A stretch of 64,000 bases of DNA from positions 2,606,001 to 2,670,000 of the forward strand of contig NZ_CP109137.1 in the NCBI RefSeq assembly GCF_035918095.1. Reading direction: 5' to 3'. Below are positions 15,901 through 24,018 of the stretch, one piece after another (the first letter of the stretch is position 1; each line of letters begins with the position of its first letter). A model generated the notes under the pieces. That model was given only the letters and a program-made list of their open reading frames with translations, made no database searches and was not told where the DNA came from. A program made the position numbers and the translations under genes. The DNA is from Streptomyces sp. NBC_01750 (GTDB lineage Bacteria > Actinomycetota > Actinomycetes > Streptomycetales > Streptomycetaceae).

Positions 15901-18282
15901 TTCCCTGCCCTGCGCGATCCAGACCTGGCCGGTGCGGGCCAGTTCGACGGTGCGCTGCGGGCCGTCCACGGTGCCGTTCTTCTCGACGGTGTACGGGACG
16001 GTCGTGACGCCCTCGGCGAGCTTGATCCAGGCGAAGGCGCCGTACGCGTCACGGCCGGTGAAGGCGGTCCGCCGGGTGCCTGTGCTGAGCTGCCAGCCGT
16101 CGTAGTCGCCGTCGGGCCGCTGGTAGTGGACGACCGCGTAGTCGCGTTCGACAGCCACCGGCTTCTCCGGCGGCGGGGCCTGGCCGGCGGTCGTCTCCGC
16201 CCGGTCACTGGCGGTACGGCCCGCGCTGTCCACCACAACCGCCTTGTAGCGCAGGGGGGTTCCGGCCGCCGTATCGAGGTACTGAGTGACCTTGTACGGG
16301 GCGTGGTCGGCCGAGCCGAGGGTGCGCCACTTGCCGTTGCCGGCCTGGGCGGCGAAGACGACGCGGTTGAGGCCTCCGCCGTTCACGTCGGCAGATATCT
16401 CGACGGTGCCGGTGGCGCCGGCGGCCGGCGCCTTGAGGGTGAGCGTGGGCTTGGCGGCGGGCCCGGCGAGCGGCTTCGTGGCCCGGAGCACGACGGATGA
16501 CAGCGCCGGCACGGTGACGGTGATCTTCCCGTCGACAGCGTGCACCGCGCCCGAGCCGCCGTACAGCGTACGGAAGTCCTTGGCGTCTGCCGGGATGGTC
16601 ACGGTCTTCGCGGTGTCCGCGTTGTTGACGGCGACGAGATACTCGATGGAACCGGTGCGCGCTTTGGCGTCGGTGCGGGAGAAGGCGTACACCGAGTCCT
16701 TGGCGTACCGCTCCGTCTGGACACCGTCGCGCAGCGCCGGATGCTCCTTGGTGAGCTTCGACAGCGCGGCGATCGACCGGTAGACGGGGTGCGAGGTGTC
16801 GTACGCGTCGGACGCGTGTGTACGGTCCGAGCCGAGCTGGTCGTCGTCCAGATAGTCCGCGGTTTGGGAGGCGAAGAGGCTCTGGCGGGCGTCCTTGTCG
16901 CCGCCCGCGCCGGTGAAGCCCTGCTCGTCGCCGTAGTAGATCACCGGATTTCCGCGGGACAGGAACATCAGCTCGTTGGCGAGCCGCGCCCGCTTCAGCA
17001 GCTCGGCGTCGCCCGCCTTCGGATTGTCCTGCTTGAGGAAGGTGCCGATACGGCCCATGTCGTGGTTGCCGAGGAAGGTCACCTGCTCATAGGCGTTGGC
17101 CTTGTCGCTGGTGTATCGGTAGTCGTTCCCGAAGACGCCGGCGAGCTGGTCGGCGGACGCGCCCTGCGAGGCGTAGGCGCGGGCAGCCCCCTGGAAGGGG
17201 AAGTCCAGTGTGGCGTCGAGCCGGCCGCGCGTGACGTACGGCGAGGTGATCGCCGTGTCCCCGGCGAAGACCTCGCCGAACATGAAGAAGTCGTCCCGGC
17301 CGCGCTTGGCGGCGTAGGCGTCGAGCGCCGTGGCCCACTGGGTCCAGAAGTCCATGTCGACGTGCTTGACGGTGTCGATGCGGAAGCCGTCGATGTCGAA
17401 GTCGCGGACCCACTTCTCGTAGATCTCCTCCATGCCCCTGACGACCTCGGGGCGCTCGGTCCACAGGTCGTCGAGACCGGAGAAGTCACCGTACTCGGAG
17501 CTCTCGCCCGCGAAGGTCGAGTCGCCGCGGTTGTGGTACATCGTCGGGTCGTTGAGCCAGGCGGGCACCTTCTTCCCGCTGGTCCTTGGCGTGTACGGGA
17601 AGGAGCCGGCGTCGACCTTCCCGGTCCCCGCCCGGTCGTCGAACGGGCGGCCGCTGCTGTCCAGATACGGATAGGCGCCCTTGGGGCGGTAGCCGTACTT
17701 CTTCTCCGCGTAGTCGACGGTGTCGGCGGTGTGGTTGGTGATGACGTCGAAGAAGACCTTCATGCCCTTGGAGTGGGCCTTGTCGATCAGCTTCTCGAGG
17801 TCGGCGTTGGTGCCGAAGTGCGGGTCGACCTGGGTGAAGTCGGTGATCCAGTACCCGTGGTACGCGGCGGACGCGTCCTTGCCGGTGCCCTGGACGGGCC
17901 GGTTCTTGAAGATGGGCGCCATCCAGATGGCGGTGGTGCCCAGGCCCTTGATGTAGTCGAGTTTGCTCGTCAGACCCTTGAGGTCGCCGCCCTGGTAGAA
18001 GCCCTTGTCGGTGGGGTCGTACCCGGTCTCCAGCCGCGAACCGGTGAGCCCGCCACGGTCGTTGGCCGTATCGCCGTTGGCGAACCGGTCGGGGAGGACG
18101 AAGTAGAACTGCTCCCGCGTCAGATCATGTCGCGCGGGCTGCGCGGCGAGCGCCTTGTCCGAGGGCGGGGCGGGGGGTCTTGGCGCGCCGGCGGCCGGCC
18201 CGGCGGTTATGAGCGCCGCGAGGAGGGCGGCGGCGGTGCCTATGGCGGTGCCGGCCGCGCTGACGCGGGGGGTGGTGGTCAC
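12967..18282 (-). CDS. pulA: Secreted bifunctional alpha-amylase/pullulanase (amylopullulanase)
   Basis: A 1771-residue exported enzyme with two GH13 catalytic units. After a signal peptide (about residues 1-33) the first GH13 domain runs to about 600, with DVITNHT, GFRIDTVKH, MFGEVF and LGNHDMGR as conserved regions I-IV. A beta-sandwich linker follows, then two tandem CBM41-type starch-binding modules (VVHYQRPDGDYDGWQL and VLHYNRADGDYDGWGL). A pullulanase N2 region and a CBM48 (LSLWAPTAHSVSLEL) precede the second GH13, which carries the pullulanase marker YNWGYDP and MDVVYNHT, GFRFDLMGHH, YGEGWNFGE and ADAHDNES. Together it should cut alpha-1,4 and alpha-1,6 bonds in starch, glycogen and pullulan. 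It lies downstream of the alpha-amylase gene, separated by a repeat-rich spacer. Confidence 0.93.
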   Translation of the reverse strand: MTTTPRVSAAGTAIGTAAALLAALITAGPAAGAPRPPAPPSDKALAAQPARHDLTREQFYFVLPDRFANGDTANDRGGLTGSRLETGYDPTDKGFYQGGDLKGLTSKLDYIKGLGTTAIWMAPIFKNRPVQGTGKDASAAYHGYWITDFTQVDPHFGTNADLEKLIDKAHSKGMKVFFDVITNHTADTVDYAEKKYGYRPKGAYPYLDSSGRPFDDRAGTGKVDAGSFPYTPRTSGKKVPAWLNDPTMYHNRGDSTFAGESSEYGDFSGLDDLWTERPEVVRGMEEIYEKWVRDFDIDGFRIDTVKHVDMDFWTQWATALDAYAAKRGRDDFFMFGEVFAGDTAITSPYVTRGRLDATLDFPFQGAARAYASQGASADQLAGVFGNDYRYTSDKANAYEQVTFLGNHDMGRIGTFLKQDNPKAGDAELLKRARLANELMFLSRGNPVIYYGDEQGFTGAGGDKDARQSLFASQTADYLDDDQLGSDRTHASDAYDTSHPVYRSIAALSKLTKEHPALRDGVQTERYAKDSVYAFSRTDAKARTGSIEYLVAVNNADTAKTVTIPADAKDFRTLYGGSGAVHAVDGKITVTVPALSSVVLRATKPLAGPAAKPTLTLKAPAAGATGTVEISADVNGGGLNRVVFAAQAGNGKWRTLGSADHAPYKVTQYLDTAAGTPLRYKAVVVDSAGRTASDRAETTAGQAPPPEKPVAVERDYAVVHYQRPDGDYDGWQLSTGTRRTAFTGRDAYGAFAWIKLAEGVTTVPYTVEKNGTVDGPQRTVELARTGQVWIAQGREGQSDTAPDGAYPPQDRTKAVLHYNRADGDYDGWGLHTWTGAASPTDWSKPLQPVRKDAYGVTFEVPLAAGATSLSYILHKGDQKDLPTDQSLDLATYTNEVWLLAGQPKYLLPQTGGAPSLDLARAEAQWIDRDTVVWKVKASDATSQQLVYAADGGITVKDGALSDEGRWLRLTSAALTDAQKAKYPHLKDYPAFTVDTRDRDRVRQSLRGQLIATQRAANGALLAATGVQTAGILDDLYAAKATKAALGPVFDRGRPTLSLWAPTAHSVSLELDGRTVAMRRDEASGVWSVAGPKGWAGKQYRYAVKVWAPGVQKLVTNKVTDPYSTALTTDSARSLVIDLADPKLAPAGWTGLRKPAATPLRDAQIQELHIRDFSVADRTSKHPGQYLAFADRDSQGMKHLRALAAAGTSYVHLLPAFDIGTIPEKKSDQTVPDCDVKVYAPDSDEQQACVAKAAAKDAYNWGYDPLHYTVPEGSYASDPEGTRRTLEFRQMVQSLNSSGLRTVMDVVYNHTVASGQADKSVLDKIVPGYYQRLLADGTVATSTCCANTAPENAMMGKLVVDSVVTWAKEYKVDGFRFDLMGHHPKANILAVRAALDALTPARDGVDGKKIILYGEGWNFGEIADDARFVQATQKNMAGTGVATFSDRARDAVRGGGPFDEDPRVQGFASGLYTDPNSSAANGTPAEQKARLLHYQDLIKVGLTGNLAAYSFTDSSGRSVKGSEVDYNGAPAGYAAAPGDALAYADAHDNESLYDALAFKLPPATSPADRARMQVLAMATAALSQGPALSQAGTDLLRSKSLDRNSYDSGDWFNAIHWDCRDGNGFGRGLPPQADNKTKWPYAKPLLTAGSLTVGCPQINGASAAYRDLLTIRRTEKAFGLSTAGEVQSAVSFPLSGKDETPGVITMRAGDLVVVFNATPERQTQRVTALAGKAYALHPVQLAGADPITKSASYEGSSGTFTVPARSVAVFSHS

Positions 18283-18501
18283 CGGTTGGTTCTCCTTGGG
18301 TGGGGACGCCCTTCGGGCGTGTCCTCAATCGCCGGACGGGCTGAAATTCCCGCCGGTCCGGCGGAATTCAGCCCCGCCGACGGTTGAGGCGCGGGGTCTG
18401 GGGCGGAGCCCCAGGTCGGACGGTGCCAAATCAAGCCCCGCCGGCGATTGAGGCGCGGGGCTTGGGGCGGAGCCCCAACAGGAGCCCCGCCCCGGCAAGG
18501 G
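18283..18501. repeat. Intergenic repeat cluster with two near-identical hairpin units
   Basis: The spacer between the amylase and amylopullulanase genes holds two 44-nt direct copies of one unit, at 18370-18413 and 18434-18477, differing at a few positions. Each ends in a hairpin (TTGGGGC-GGA-GCCCCAA in the second copy). An inverted, partial relative of the same unit lies at about 18321-18370. From general familiarity, elements of this type (GAGGCGCGGGG plus a GGGGC-GGA-GCCCC hairpin) are scattered between genes in many Streptomyces genomes. They may terminate or attenuate amylase transcription before the amylopullulanase gene. Confidence 0.75.
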
Positions 18502-19887
18502 CTAGCCGCAGGCGCGGGCTCCCGCGTGGAGCGCCACCGCCGTGTTCGGGGGCAGCGTTGCCGTGAACTGGCCCGAGGCGCCGACCGTCACCGGACGGCC
18601 CGACTGCACATCGCAGTAACCACCCGCGGGCAGCGACGTCTGGAACGTGCGGGTGAGTGACGACGACTCGTGGTTGATGGCGACGTACGCCTTCGAACCC
18701 CGCCCGAACGCGATCTGGTCCCCGCCGTTGTCCCACCAGTTGACGACGCCCTGACCGCGCGCCGTATTGCGGAAGGCGACCATGGACTTGATCTCGGGCC
18801 AGGCGTGCTGGCACTTCCAGCCGTCCTGCCAGCAGGCGTTCACCGTCCCGCCGTTGGGCGGTCCCGCGTCCTTGTCCGACCACTCGTAGCCGGAGTGAAC
18901 GTCCGGCGATCCGTACGGCCACGCCAGCATGAAGACATTCGCGAGGGTGTAGTTGGCGCCGTCCTTGTAATTGAGGGTGTCGCCGCCGCGCTCGGTGTCG
19001 TGGTTGTCCACGAAGACCCCGGACTTGCCGGACTCCATGTACCCCCACCCCTCGCCGTAGTTCTTCAGATAGGCGAGGTTCTCGTTGTTGAAGACGCGCT
19101 TGAGGTCACGGGCGTACCGGAACTCCTGGACGTCGCCGTTCCCCAGGTACTCGCTGGGCGAGACCGGCTCGCCGGCCCCGTAGATCGCTTCCTGCTTCCA
19201 GTACACGCCGGGATTGCTGAGCCTGGACTTGATGTTGGCGAGGTCCGTGGCGGGCATGTGCTTCGCGGCGTCGATACGGAAGCCGTCGACGCCCAGGGTG
19301 AGCAGGTCGTTCAGATACGCGGCGATGCGGCCGCGCACGTAATCCTCGCCGGTGTCCAGGTCGGCGAGCCCGACGAGTTCACAGTTCTGGACGTTGGCGC
19401 GGTCGCCGTAGTTGGTGATGTTCGACCGGCAGTCGTCCATGTCGGCGCCGGAGTAGGTGCCCGGGTAGTTGTACTTGTCGTACGAGGAGCCGCCGGTGCC
19501 GGTACCGGACGCGGACGCCATGTGGTTGATCACGCTGTCGACGACGACCTTCACACCCGCCGCGTGGCAGGTGCTCACCATGCTCCGGAACGCGGTGCGG
19601 TCGCCGAGCCGCCCGGCGATCCTGTAGCTGACGGGCTGGTACGAGGTCCACCACTGCCCGCCCTGAATGTGCTCCTGGGGCGGAGAGACCTGGGCATAGC
19701 CGTAGCCGGCCGGCCCCAGGGTGTCGGTGCACGCCTTCGCGACCGACGCGAAATTCCACTCGAAAAGGACAGCCGTGACGTCCCTGTCCCCCGGCGGGGC
19801 CGCCTGCGCGGCGCCCGTCGGTGCAACCACACTCACCGCGGCGCCCGCCACAAGGGCGAGCGCCGCGGCCAGAGGTTTGCCGGCCAT
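18502..19887 (-). CDS. aml: Secreted alpha-amylase, GH13
   Basis: A 461-residue secreted endo-alpha-1,4-glucanase. A signal peptide ends around the AAQAAPPGD region. The four GH13 regions are present: [20 protein letters not shown] (nucleophile Asp), a QEAIYG segment with the acid/base Glu, and FVDNHDTER. The C-terminal all-beta domain C ends at the stop; there is no CBM20 starch-binding module, unlike several longer Streptomyces amylases. The start at 19887 has an ideal AGGAGGAAAA site. Upstream lie GCAAG/CTTGC dyads, suggesting repression by the adjacent LacI-type protein or MalR and induction by maltodextrin. Confidence 0.95.
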   Translation of the reverse strand: MAGKPLAAALALVAGAAVSVVAPTGAAQAAPPGDRDVTAVLFEWNFASVAKACTDTLGPAGYGYAQVSPPQEHIQGGQWWTSYQPVSYRIAGRLGDRTAFRSMVSTCHAAGVKVVVDSVINHMASASGTGTGGSSYDKYNYPGTYSGADMDDCRSNITNYGDRANVQNCELVGLADLDTGEDYVRGRIAAYLNDLLTLGVDGFRIDAAKHMPATDLANIKSRLSNPGVYWKQEAIYGAGEPVSPSEYLGNGDVQEFRYARDLKRVFNNENLAYLKNYGEGWGYMESGKSGVFVDNHDTERGGDTLNYKDGANYTLANVFMLAWPYGSPDVHSGYEWSDKDAGPPNGGTVNACWQDGWKCQHAWPEIKSMVAFRNTARGQGVVNWWDNGGDQIAFGRGSKAYVAINHESSSLTRTFQTSLPAGGYCDVQSGRPVTVGASGQFTATLPPNTAVALHAGARACG

Positions 19888-20220
19888 TTTTCCTCCTGCA
19901 TGGGGGGAGGTGCGGGTGACGGTGCAGCCTTGTCCGGCAACGCGCCGTGCCCGTAAGGCCTTTGAGAGTTCTTGCTGCAAGGCAGCAGAAAGTTATTGCG
20001 GTCGCGACCGTACGAGCCTCCTGGTCCGGGGTCAACCCTTCGGACACACTCTCGTCGCACTGCGGAAATCTTGCCGTTTCCCAACTGCAAGACCTTACGC
20101 AAGGCTTGCAGTGGTGCTACTTTCAGCCATGGCTCCGGGCCGGCCGGCCGGGGGCCCGGCAGCTCCGGTCCCCACGCGCTCGGCCGGCCGGTCCGGTTAC
20201 GCGTCCACCGGATTACGCGT
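19888..20220. promoter_or_regulatory. Amylase promoter region with LacI-type operator candidates
   Basis: This 333-bp gap holds repeated CTTGC/GCAAG elements: CTTGC-T-GCAAG at 19971-19981, CTTGC at 20070-20074 paired with GCAAG at 20087-20091, and GCAAG-G-CTTGC at 20099-20109. These inverted and direct elements resemble the operators reported for maltose/amylase repressors of the MalR/Reg1 type. They sit 85-225 bp upstream of the amylase start codon. The 3' end of the lacI-type gene lies on the far side. Confidence 0.65.
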
Positions 20221-21279
20221 CTACCGACGCGCCTGCGCGGTGGTGCCCCGGACCACCAGTTCCGGCTGGAACACATACTCCGTGCTCTGTACCGGACTTC
20301 CCTGCAGCTCCTCCAGCAGCGCGCCGACCGCCGCGGCCGCCATCGCCTTCACCGGCTGGCGGATCGTCGTCAGCGGCGGATCCGTGAACGCCACCAGTTG
20401 CGAGTCGTCGAACCCGACCACCGAGAGGTCGTACGGCACATCGAGGCCGCGCTCCCGGGCCGCCCGGACTACACCGAGCGCCATCATGTCGCTGCCGCAG
20501 ACGATGGCGGTGCACTCCTTGTCCAGCAGCGCACCGGCCGCCGCATGGCCGCCCTCGACACTGAACAGGGAACGCTGGACCAGTTGTTCGGCAGCGGCGT
20601 CGGTGTAACCGAGGATGGAGGCGAGACCGTCCAGGAAGCCTTCGGTCTTGCGGTGGGCCGGCACATAGCGGCCCGGACCGATCGCCAGACCGATCCTCTC
20701 GTGCCCCAGCTCCGCCAGATGGTGCACAGCCATACGCATCGCCGACCGGTCGTCGCAGGAGACGCAGGGCGCGCTGATGTGCTCGCTGTACCCGTTGATG
20801 AGGACGAACGGAACTCCCCGGGCGACGAGTTCGGCGTACCGCGTGTGATCGGCCGAGGTGTCGGAGTGCTGTCCGGACAGAAAGACGATGCCGTTGACGC
20901 CGCTCTCCTGGAGCTGTTCGACCAGCTCGTCCTCGGTCGCGCCGCCCGGCAGCTGGGTGCAGAGCACCGGGGTGTAGCCGTGCCCGGCCAGGACCTGTTC
21001 GACGGCCTGGGCGAACGCGGGGAAGATCGGGTTGGTGAGCTCGGGGGTCAGCAGGCCGATGAGACCGGCACTGCGCTGCCGCAGCCGTACGGGCCTCTCG
21101 TATCCGAGCACGTCGAGCGCCGCGAGCACCCGCTGGCGGGTGCCGCTCGCCACGCCCGGTTTGCCGTTCATCACCCGGCTCGCGGTCGCCTCGCTGACGG
21201 AGGCCTGAGCCGCGATGTCCGCGAGCCGCGGGGCGGTGCCGGTCTGGACGACGCCGCCCCGCGCCGGGGGAATCGTCAC
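20221..21279 (-). CDS. LacI-family regulator, MalR paralogue
   Basis: A 352-residue repressor closely related to MalR encoded at 28454-29485. The helix-turn-helix reads RLADIAAQASVSEATASRVM followed by NGKPGV. The periplasmic-binding-protein-like effector domain includes LIGLLTPELTNPIFPAF and the C-terminal VVGFDDSQLVAFTDPPLTTI. The hinge and recognition helix are almost the same as in MalR, so both may recognise related CTTGC/GCAAG operators. The start is a GTG at 21279 overlapping the stop codon of the alpha-glucosidase gene (GTGTGA), so the two are translationally coupled. Its N-terminus carries about 16 extra residues before the helix-turn-helix. It probably controls amylase and/or mal genes. 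Confidence 0.88.
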   Translation of the reverse strand: MTIPPARGGVVQTGTAPRLADIAAQASVSEATASRVMNGKPGVASGTRQRVLAALDVLGYERPVRLRQRSAGLIGLLTPELTNPIFPAFAQAVEQVLAGHGYTPVLCTQLPGGATEDELVEQLQESGVNGIVFLSGQHSDTSADHTRYAELVARGVPFVLINGYSEHISAPCVSCDDRSAMRMAVHHLAELGHERIGLAIGPGRYVPAHRKTEGFLDGLASILGYTDAAAEQLVQRSLFSVEGGHAAAGALLDKECTAIVCGSDMMALGVVRAARERGLDVPYDLSVVGFDDSQLVAFTDPPLTTIRQPVKAMAAAAVGALLEELQGSPVQSTEYVFQPELVVRGTTAQARR

Positions 21280-22943
21280 ACCGTCCACCACACAGCGGTG
21301 TCCGCGGGCAGCTCGGCCTCGCCCTCGGCCGTCCGAGCAGCGCTGCTGGCCAGCAGTACGCGGCCGGGTGCCGGTATCCGTACGGCCGTGCCCGTGGTGT
21401 TGACGGTGCAGACGAAGCCGCCTTCCCGGCGGAAGGCGAGCACGCCCTCGGGCGCCGCCAGCCACTCGACCGCGTCGCCCGTGCCCAGCGCCGGGTGCGC
21501 GCGGCGGGCCGCGAGGGCACTGCGGTACAGCTCCAGGGTCGAGTCCGGGTCACCGGTCTGCGCCTCGACGCTGAGCCCGGCCCAGCTGTCCGGCTGGGGC
21601 AGCCAGCTGCCGCCCGTGCCGAAGCCGTACGACGAGCCCTCGGTGGTCCACGGGATCGGCACCCGGCAGCCGTCGCGGAAGCCGTCCTGCCCCTCCGTGC
21701 GTCCGAAGGCCGGGTCCTGCCGGACCTCGTCGGGCAGGTCGGTGACGTCGGGAAGACCGAGCTCCTCGCCCTGGTAGAGATAGGCGGATCCGGGCAGCGC
21801 CAGCATCAGCAGGGTGGCGGCGCGGGCGCGTCGCAGTCCCAGCTCCCGGTCGCCGGCCTCACGGATCTGGGTCCCCGCCGGCGGGCCCGCGAAGCGGGTG
21901 GCGTGGCGGGTCACATCATGGTTGGAGAGCACCCAGGTGGCCGGGGCGCCGACGGGCCGCATGGCGTCAAGCGACTCGTCGATCACCCGGCGCAGCTCGT
22001 CCGCGACCCAATGGGTGCCCAGGTACTGGAAGTTGAAGGCCTGGTGCAGCTCGTCGGGGCGCACGTAGTTGGCGGTGCGCTCGACGGTGGGGGTCCATGC
22101 CTCGGCCACGGCGATGCGATCGCCCGGGTACTCGTCGAGGATCTTGCGCCAGGCGCGGTAGATCTCGTGGACGCCGTCCTGGTCGAAGAAGGGCATGACA
22201 TCGTTCCCCAGCAGTTTCAGCTGGTCGCTGCCGCCGATGTCGGGCAAACCCGGTGCCTTGACCAGGCCGTGGGCGACGTCGATCCGGAAGCCGTCGACGC
22301 CCATGTCGAGCCAGAAGCGCAGGATCGAGCGGAACTCGTCCGCGACGGCCGGGTGTTCCCAGTTGAAGTCGGGCTGCTCGGGGGCGAAGAGGTGCAGATA
22401 CCAGTCGCCGGGGGTGCCGTCGGGGTTCTCGGTACGAGTCCACGCGGAGCCGCCGAAGATGGACTCCCAGTCATTGGGCGGGAGTTCGCCGTCATCACCC
22501 TTGCCGGGACGGAAGTGGTAGCGGTCGCGCAGCGCGGAACCCGGGCCCTCCTCCAGAGCGCGCTTGAACCACTCGTGGGCGTCCGACGAGTGATTGGGCA
22601 CCAGGTCGACGATGATGCGCAGCCCGAGGTCGTGCGCGTCCCGGATCAGCGCGTCGGCGTCCAGCAGCGTGCCGAACATCGGGTCGATGGCCCGGTAGTC
22701 GGCGACGTCGTAGCCGGCGTCGGCCTGCGGGGAGGCGTAGAAGGGGCTCAGCCACACGGCGTCGACGCCGAGTTCCCTGAGGTACGGCAGTCTGCTGCGG
22801 ATGCCCGGAAGGTCGCCCATGCCGTCGCCGTTCCCGTCGGCGAAGCTGCGCGGGTACACCTGGTAGATGACGGCGTCTCTCCACCAGTCCGCGGAAGCCG
22901 CGGGCAGGTCGGCGCGATGGGCGTCAGCCAGGTACTGGGTCAT
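21276..22943 (-). CDS. aglA: Alpha-glucosidase, GH13 (mal operon)
   Basis: A 555-residue cytoplasmic GH13 alpha-glucosidase with no signal peptide, expected to release glucose from imported maltose and maltodextrins. It opens with WWRDAVIYQVYPRSFADGNG and shows IIVDLVPNHSS, GFRIDVAHGL (nucleophile Asp), AEAW (acid/base Glu) and WVLSNHDVTRH. GDLPGIRSRLPYL and the QGEELGLP motif are typical of alpha-1,4-glucosidases and oligo-1,6-glucosidases. It follows malEFG in the same direction, 87 bp after malG, and is coupled to the downstream lacI-type gene. A paralogue lies at 26791-28428. The start at 22943 has AGAGGGA upstream. Confidence 0.93.
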   Translation of the reverse strand: MTQYLADAHRADLPAASADWWRDAVIYQVYPRSFADGNGDGMGDLPGIRSRLPYLRELGVDAVWLSPFYASPQADAGYDVADYRAIDPMFGTLLDADALIRDAHDLGLRIIVDLVPNHSSDAHEWFKRALEEGPGSALRDRYHFRPGKGDDGELPPNDWESIFGGSAWTRTENPDGTPGDWYLHLFAPEQPDFNWEHPAVADEFRSILRFWLDMGVDGFRIDVAHGLVKAPGLPDIGGSDQLKLLGNDVMPFFDQDGVHEIYRAWRKILDEYPGDRIAVAEAWTPTVERTANYVRPDELHQAFNFQYLGTHWVADELRRVIDESLDAMRPVGAPATWVLSNHDVTRHATRFAGPPAGTQIREAGDRELGLRRARAATLLMLALPGSAYLYQGEELGLPDVTDLPDEVRQDPAFGRTEGQDGFRDGCRVPIPWTTEGSSYGFGTGGSWLPQPDSWAGLSVEAQTGDPDSTLELYRSALAARRAHPALGTGDAVEWLAAPEGVLAFRREGGFVCTVNTTGTAVRIPAPGRVLLASSAARTAEGEAELPADTAVWWTV

Positions 22944-22989
22944 TCTCGATCCCTCTGAGGCTCGGTGCAGCGATTCGGGGCAAGACCGG

Positions 22990-23016
22990 GGCACCCGGCC
23001 GGCCGGGCCGGGTGCC
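22990..23016 (-). terminator. Hairpin between malG and aglA
   Basis: GGCACCCGGCC and GGCCGGGTGCC form a perfect 11-bp stem with a 5-nt loop in the malG-aglA gap. It may partially terminate or stabilise the malEFG transcript, so aglA expression could be lower than malG. Confidence 0.5.
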
Positions 23017-23030
23017 GGGGTTCGTACGGG

Positions 23031-23957
23031 TCAGGATTTGGCGGCACCGGCGGTGAGGCCGGTGACCAGATGGCGCTGGACCAGGTAGAAGAACAGCGAC
23101 GCGGGGATGGCGATGAGTACGGAGGTCGCGGCCATCAGGTCCCACTGGGTGTCGTGCTCGCTGATGAAGGTGGTCAGGCCGATGGCGAGGGTGTACTTGC
23201 CCTCGCTGAGCATGAAGACCGACGCGTAGGCGACCTCCGCCCAGGCGGTGAGGAAGGTGTAGAACGCGGCCACCGCGATGCCCGGCCGGGCGAGCGGCAG
23301 GATCAGCCGGTAGAAGGTGCCGAACGGAGTGAGACCGTCGATCCGGCCGGCTTCGTCGATCTCCGCCGGGATGGTGTCGAAGTACCCCTTGAGCAGCCAG
23401 GCGCAGTACGGGATGGCCGTGGTGCAGTAGACCAGGATCAGGGCCCAGTAGGTGTCGAGCAGACCCAGGTTCGCCAGGATGTTGTAGAGCGGCACCATCA
23501 GGATGGCGACCGGGAACATCTGGGTGACCAGGAAGGTCCACATGAGCTGCCGGTGTCCGGGGAAACGCATCCGGGAGACGGCGTAGCCGGAGCTGGCGGC
23601 GATGAAGACACCCAGCACGCACGTACCGAGCGCGACGATCAGCGAGTTGACGAACCACTGGAGGAACGAGGTGTCGTTCAGGACCGTCGTGTAGTTCTCG
23701 AAGCTGATCTTGTCGGCGATGTCGCCGGGGTGCAGGAAGTCGGTCTTGTCCGGGCCGAGCGAGATCCAGGCGATCCAGCCGATCGGGAATGCCGCGATGA
23801 AGCTCGCGATGATCAGCGCGCCGTGGATCAGCAGGGATACGGAACGGGGGCGCTCTCCGCGCTTCAACTGGCGCCTGCCCGCGGCCCGCTTGCGGGGCGG
23901 GCCGGCGGTGGCCGACTCGGCCGCTCCCGCGACCCGGACATCTGCTGTGGTGCTCAT
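23031..23957 (-). CDS. malG: Maltodextrin ABC transporter permease MalG
   Basis: A 308-residue inner-membrane permease of the MalG family with six expected transmembrane helices, beginning at LLIHGALIIASFIAAFPIGW. The EAA loop that docks the ATPase is IDEAGRIDGLTPFGTFYRLI followed by LPLARPGI. It works with MalF and the MalE binding protein to import maltodextrins. No ATP-binding subunit is encoded in the cluster; in Streptomyces such systems use the shared ATPase MsiK. I chose the start at 23957 because AAAGAGAGGG lies eight bases before it; an ATG at 23981 is also possible. Confidence 0.95.
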   Translation of the reverse strand: MSTTADVRVAGAAESATAGPPRKRAAGRRQLKRGERPRSVSLLIHGALIIASFIAAFPIGWIAWISLGPDKTDFLHPGDIADKISFENYTTVLNDTSFLQWFVNSLIVALGTCVLGVFIAASSGYAVSRMRFPGHRQLMWTFLVTQMFPVAILMVPLYNILANLGLLDTYWALILVYCTTAIPYCAWLLKGYFDTIPAEIDEAGRIDGLTPFGTFYRLILPLARPGIAVAAFYTFLTAWAEVAYASVFMLSEGKYTLAIGLTTFISEHDTQWDLMAATSVLIAIPASLFFYLVQRHLVTGLTAGAAKS

Positions 23958-24018
23958 GGGGTTGGCCCTCTCTTTCGTCATGGCTGGTGCTGATTGCCCG
24001 GTTGCCCTGGGCGGGCCG

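Noticed and set aside
13648-16500. Long open frame on the plus strand (950 codons) inside the amylopullulanase gene
   Set aside because: It is the antisense shadow of a real gene in high-GC DNA; it has no recognisable motifs, while the minus strand has complete GH13 signatures.
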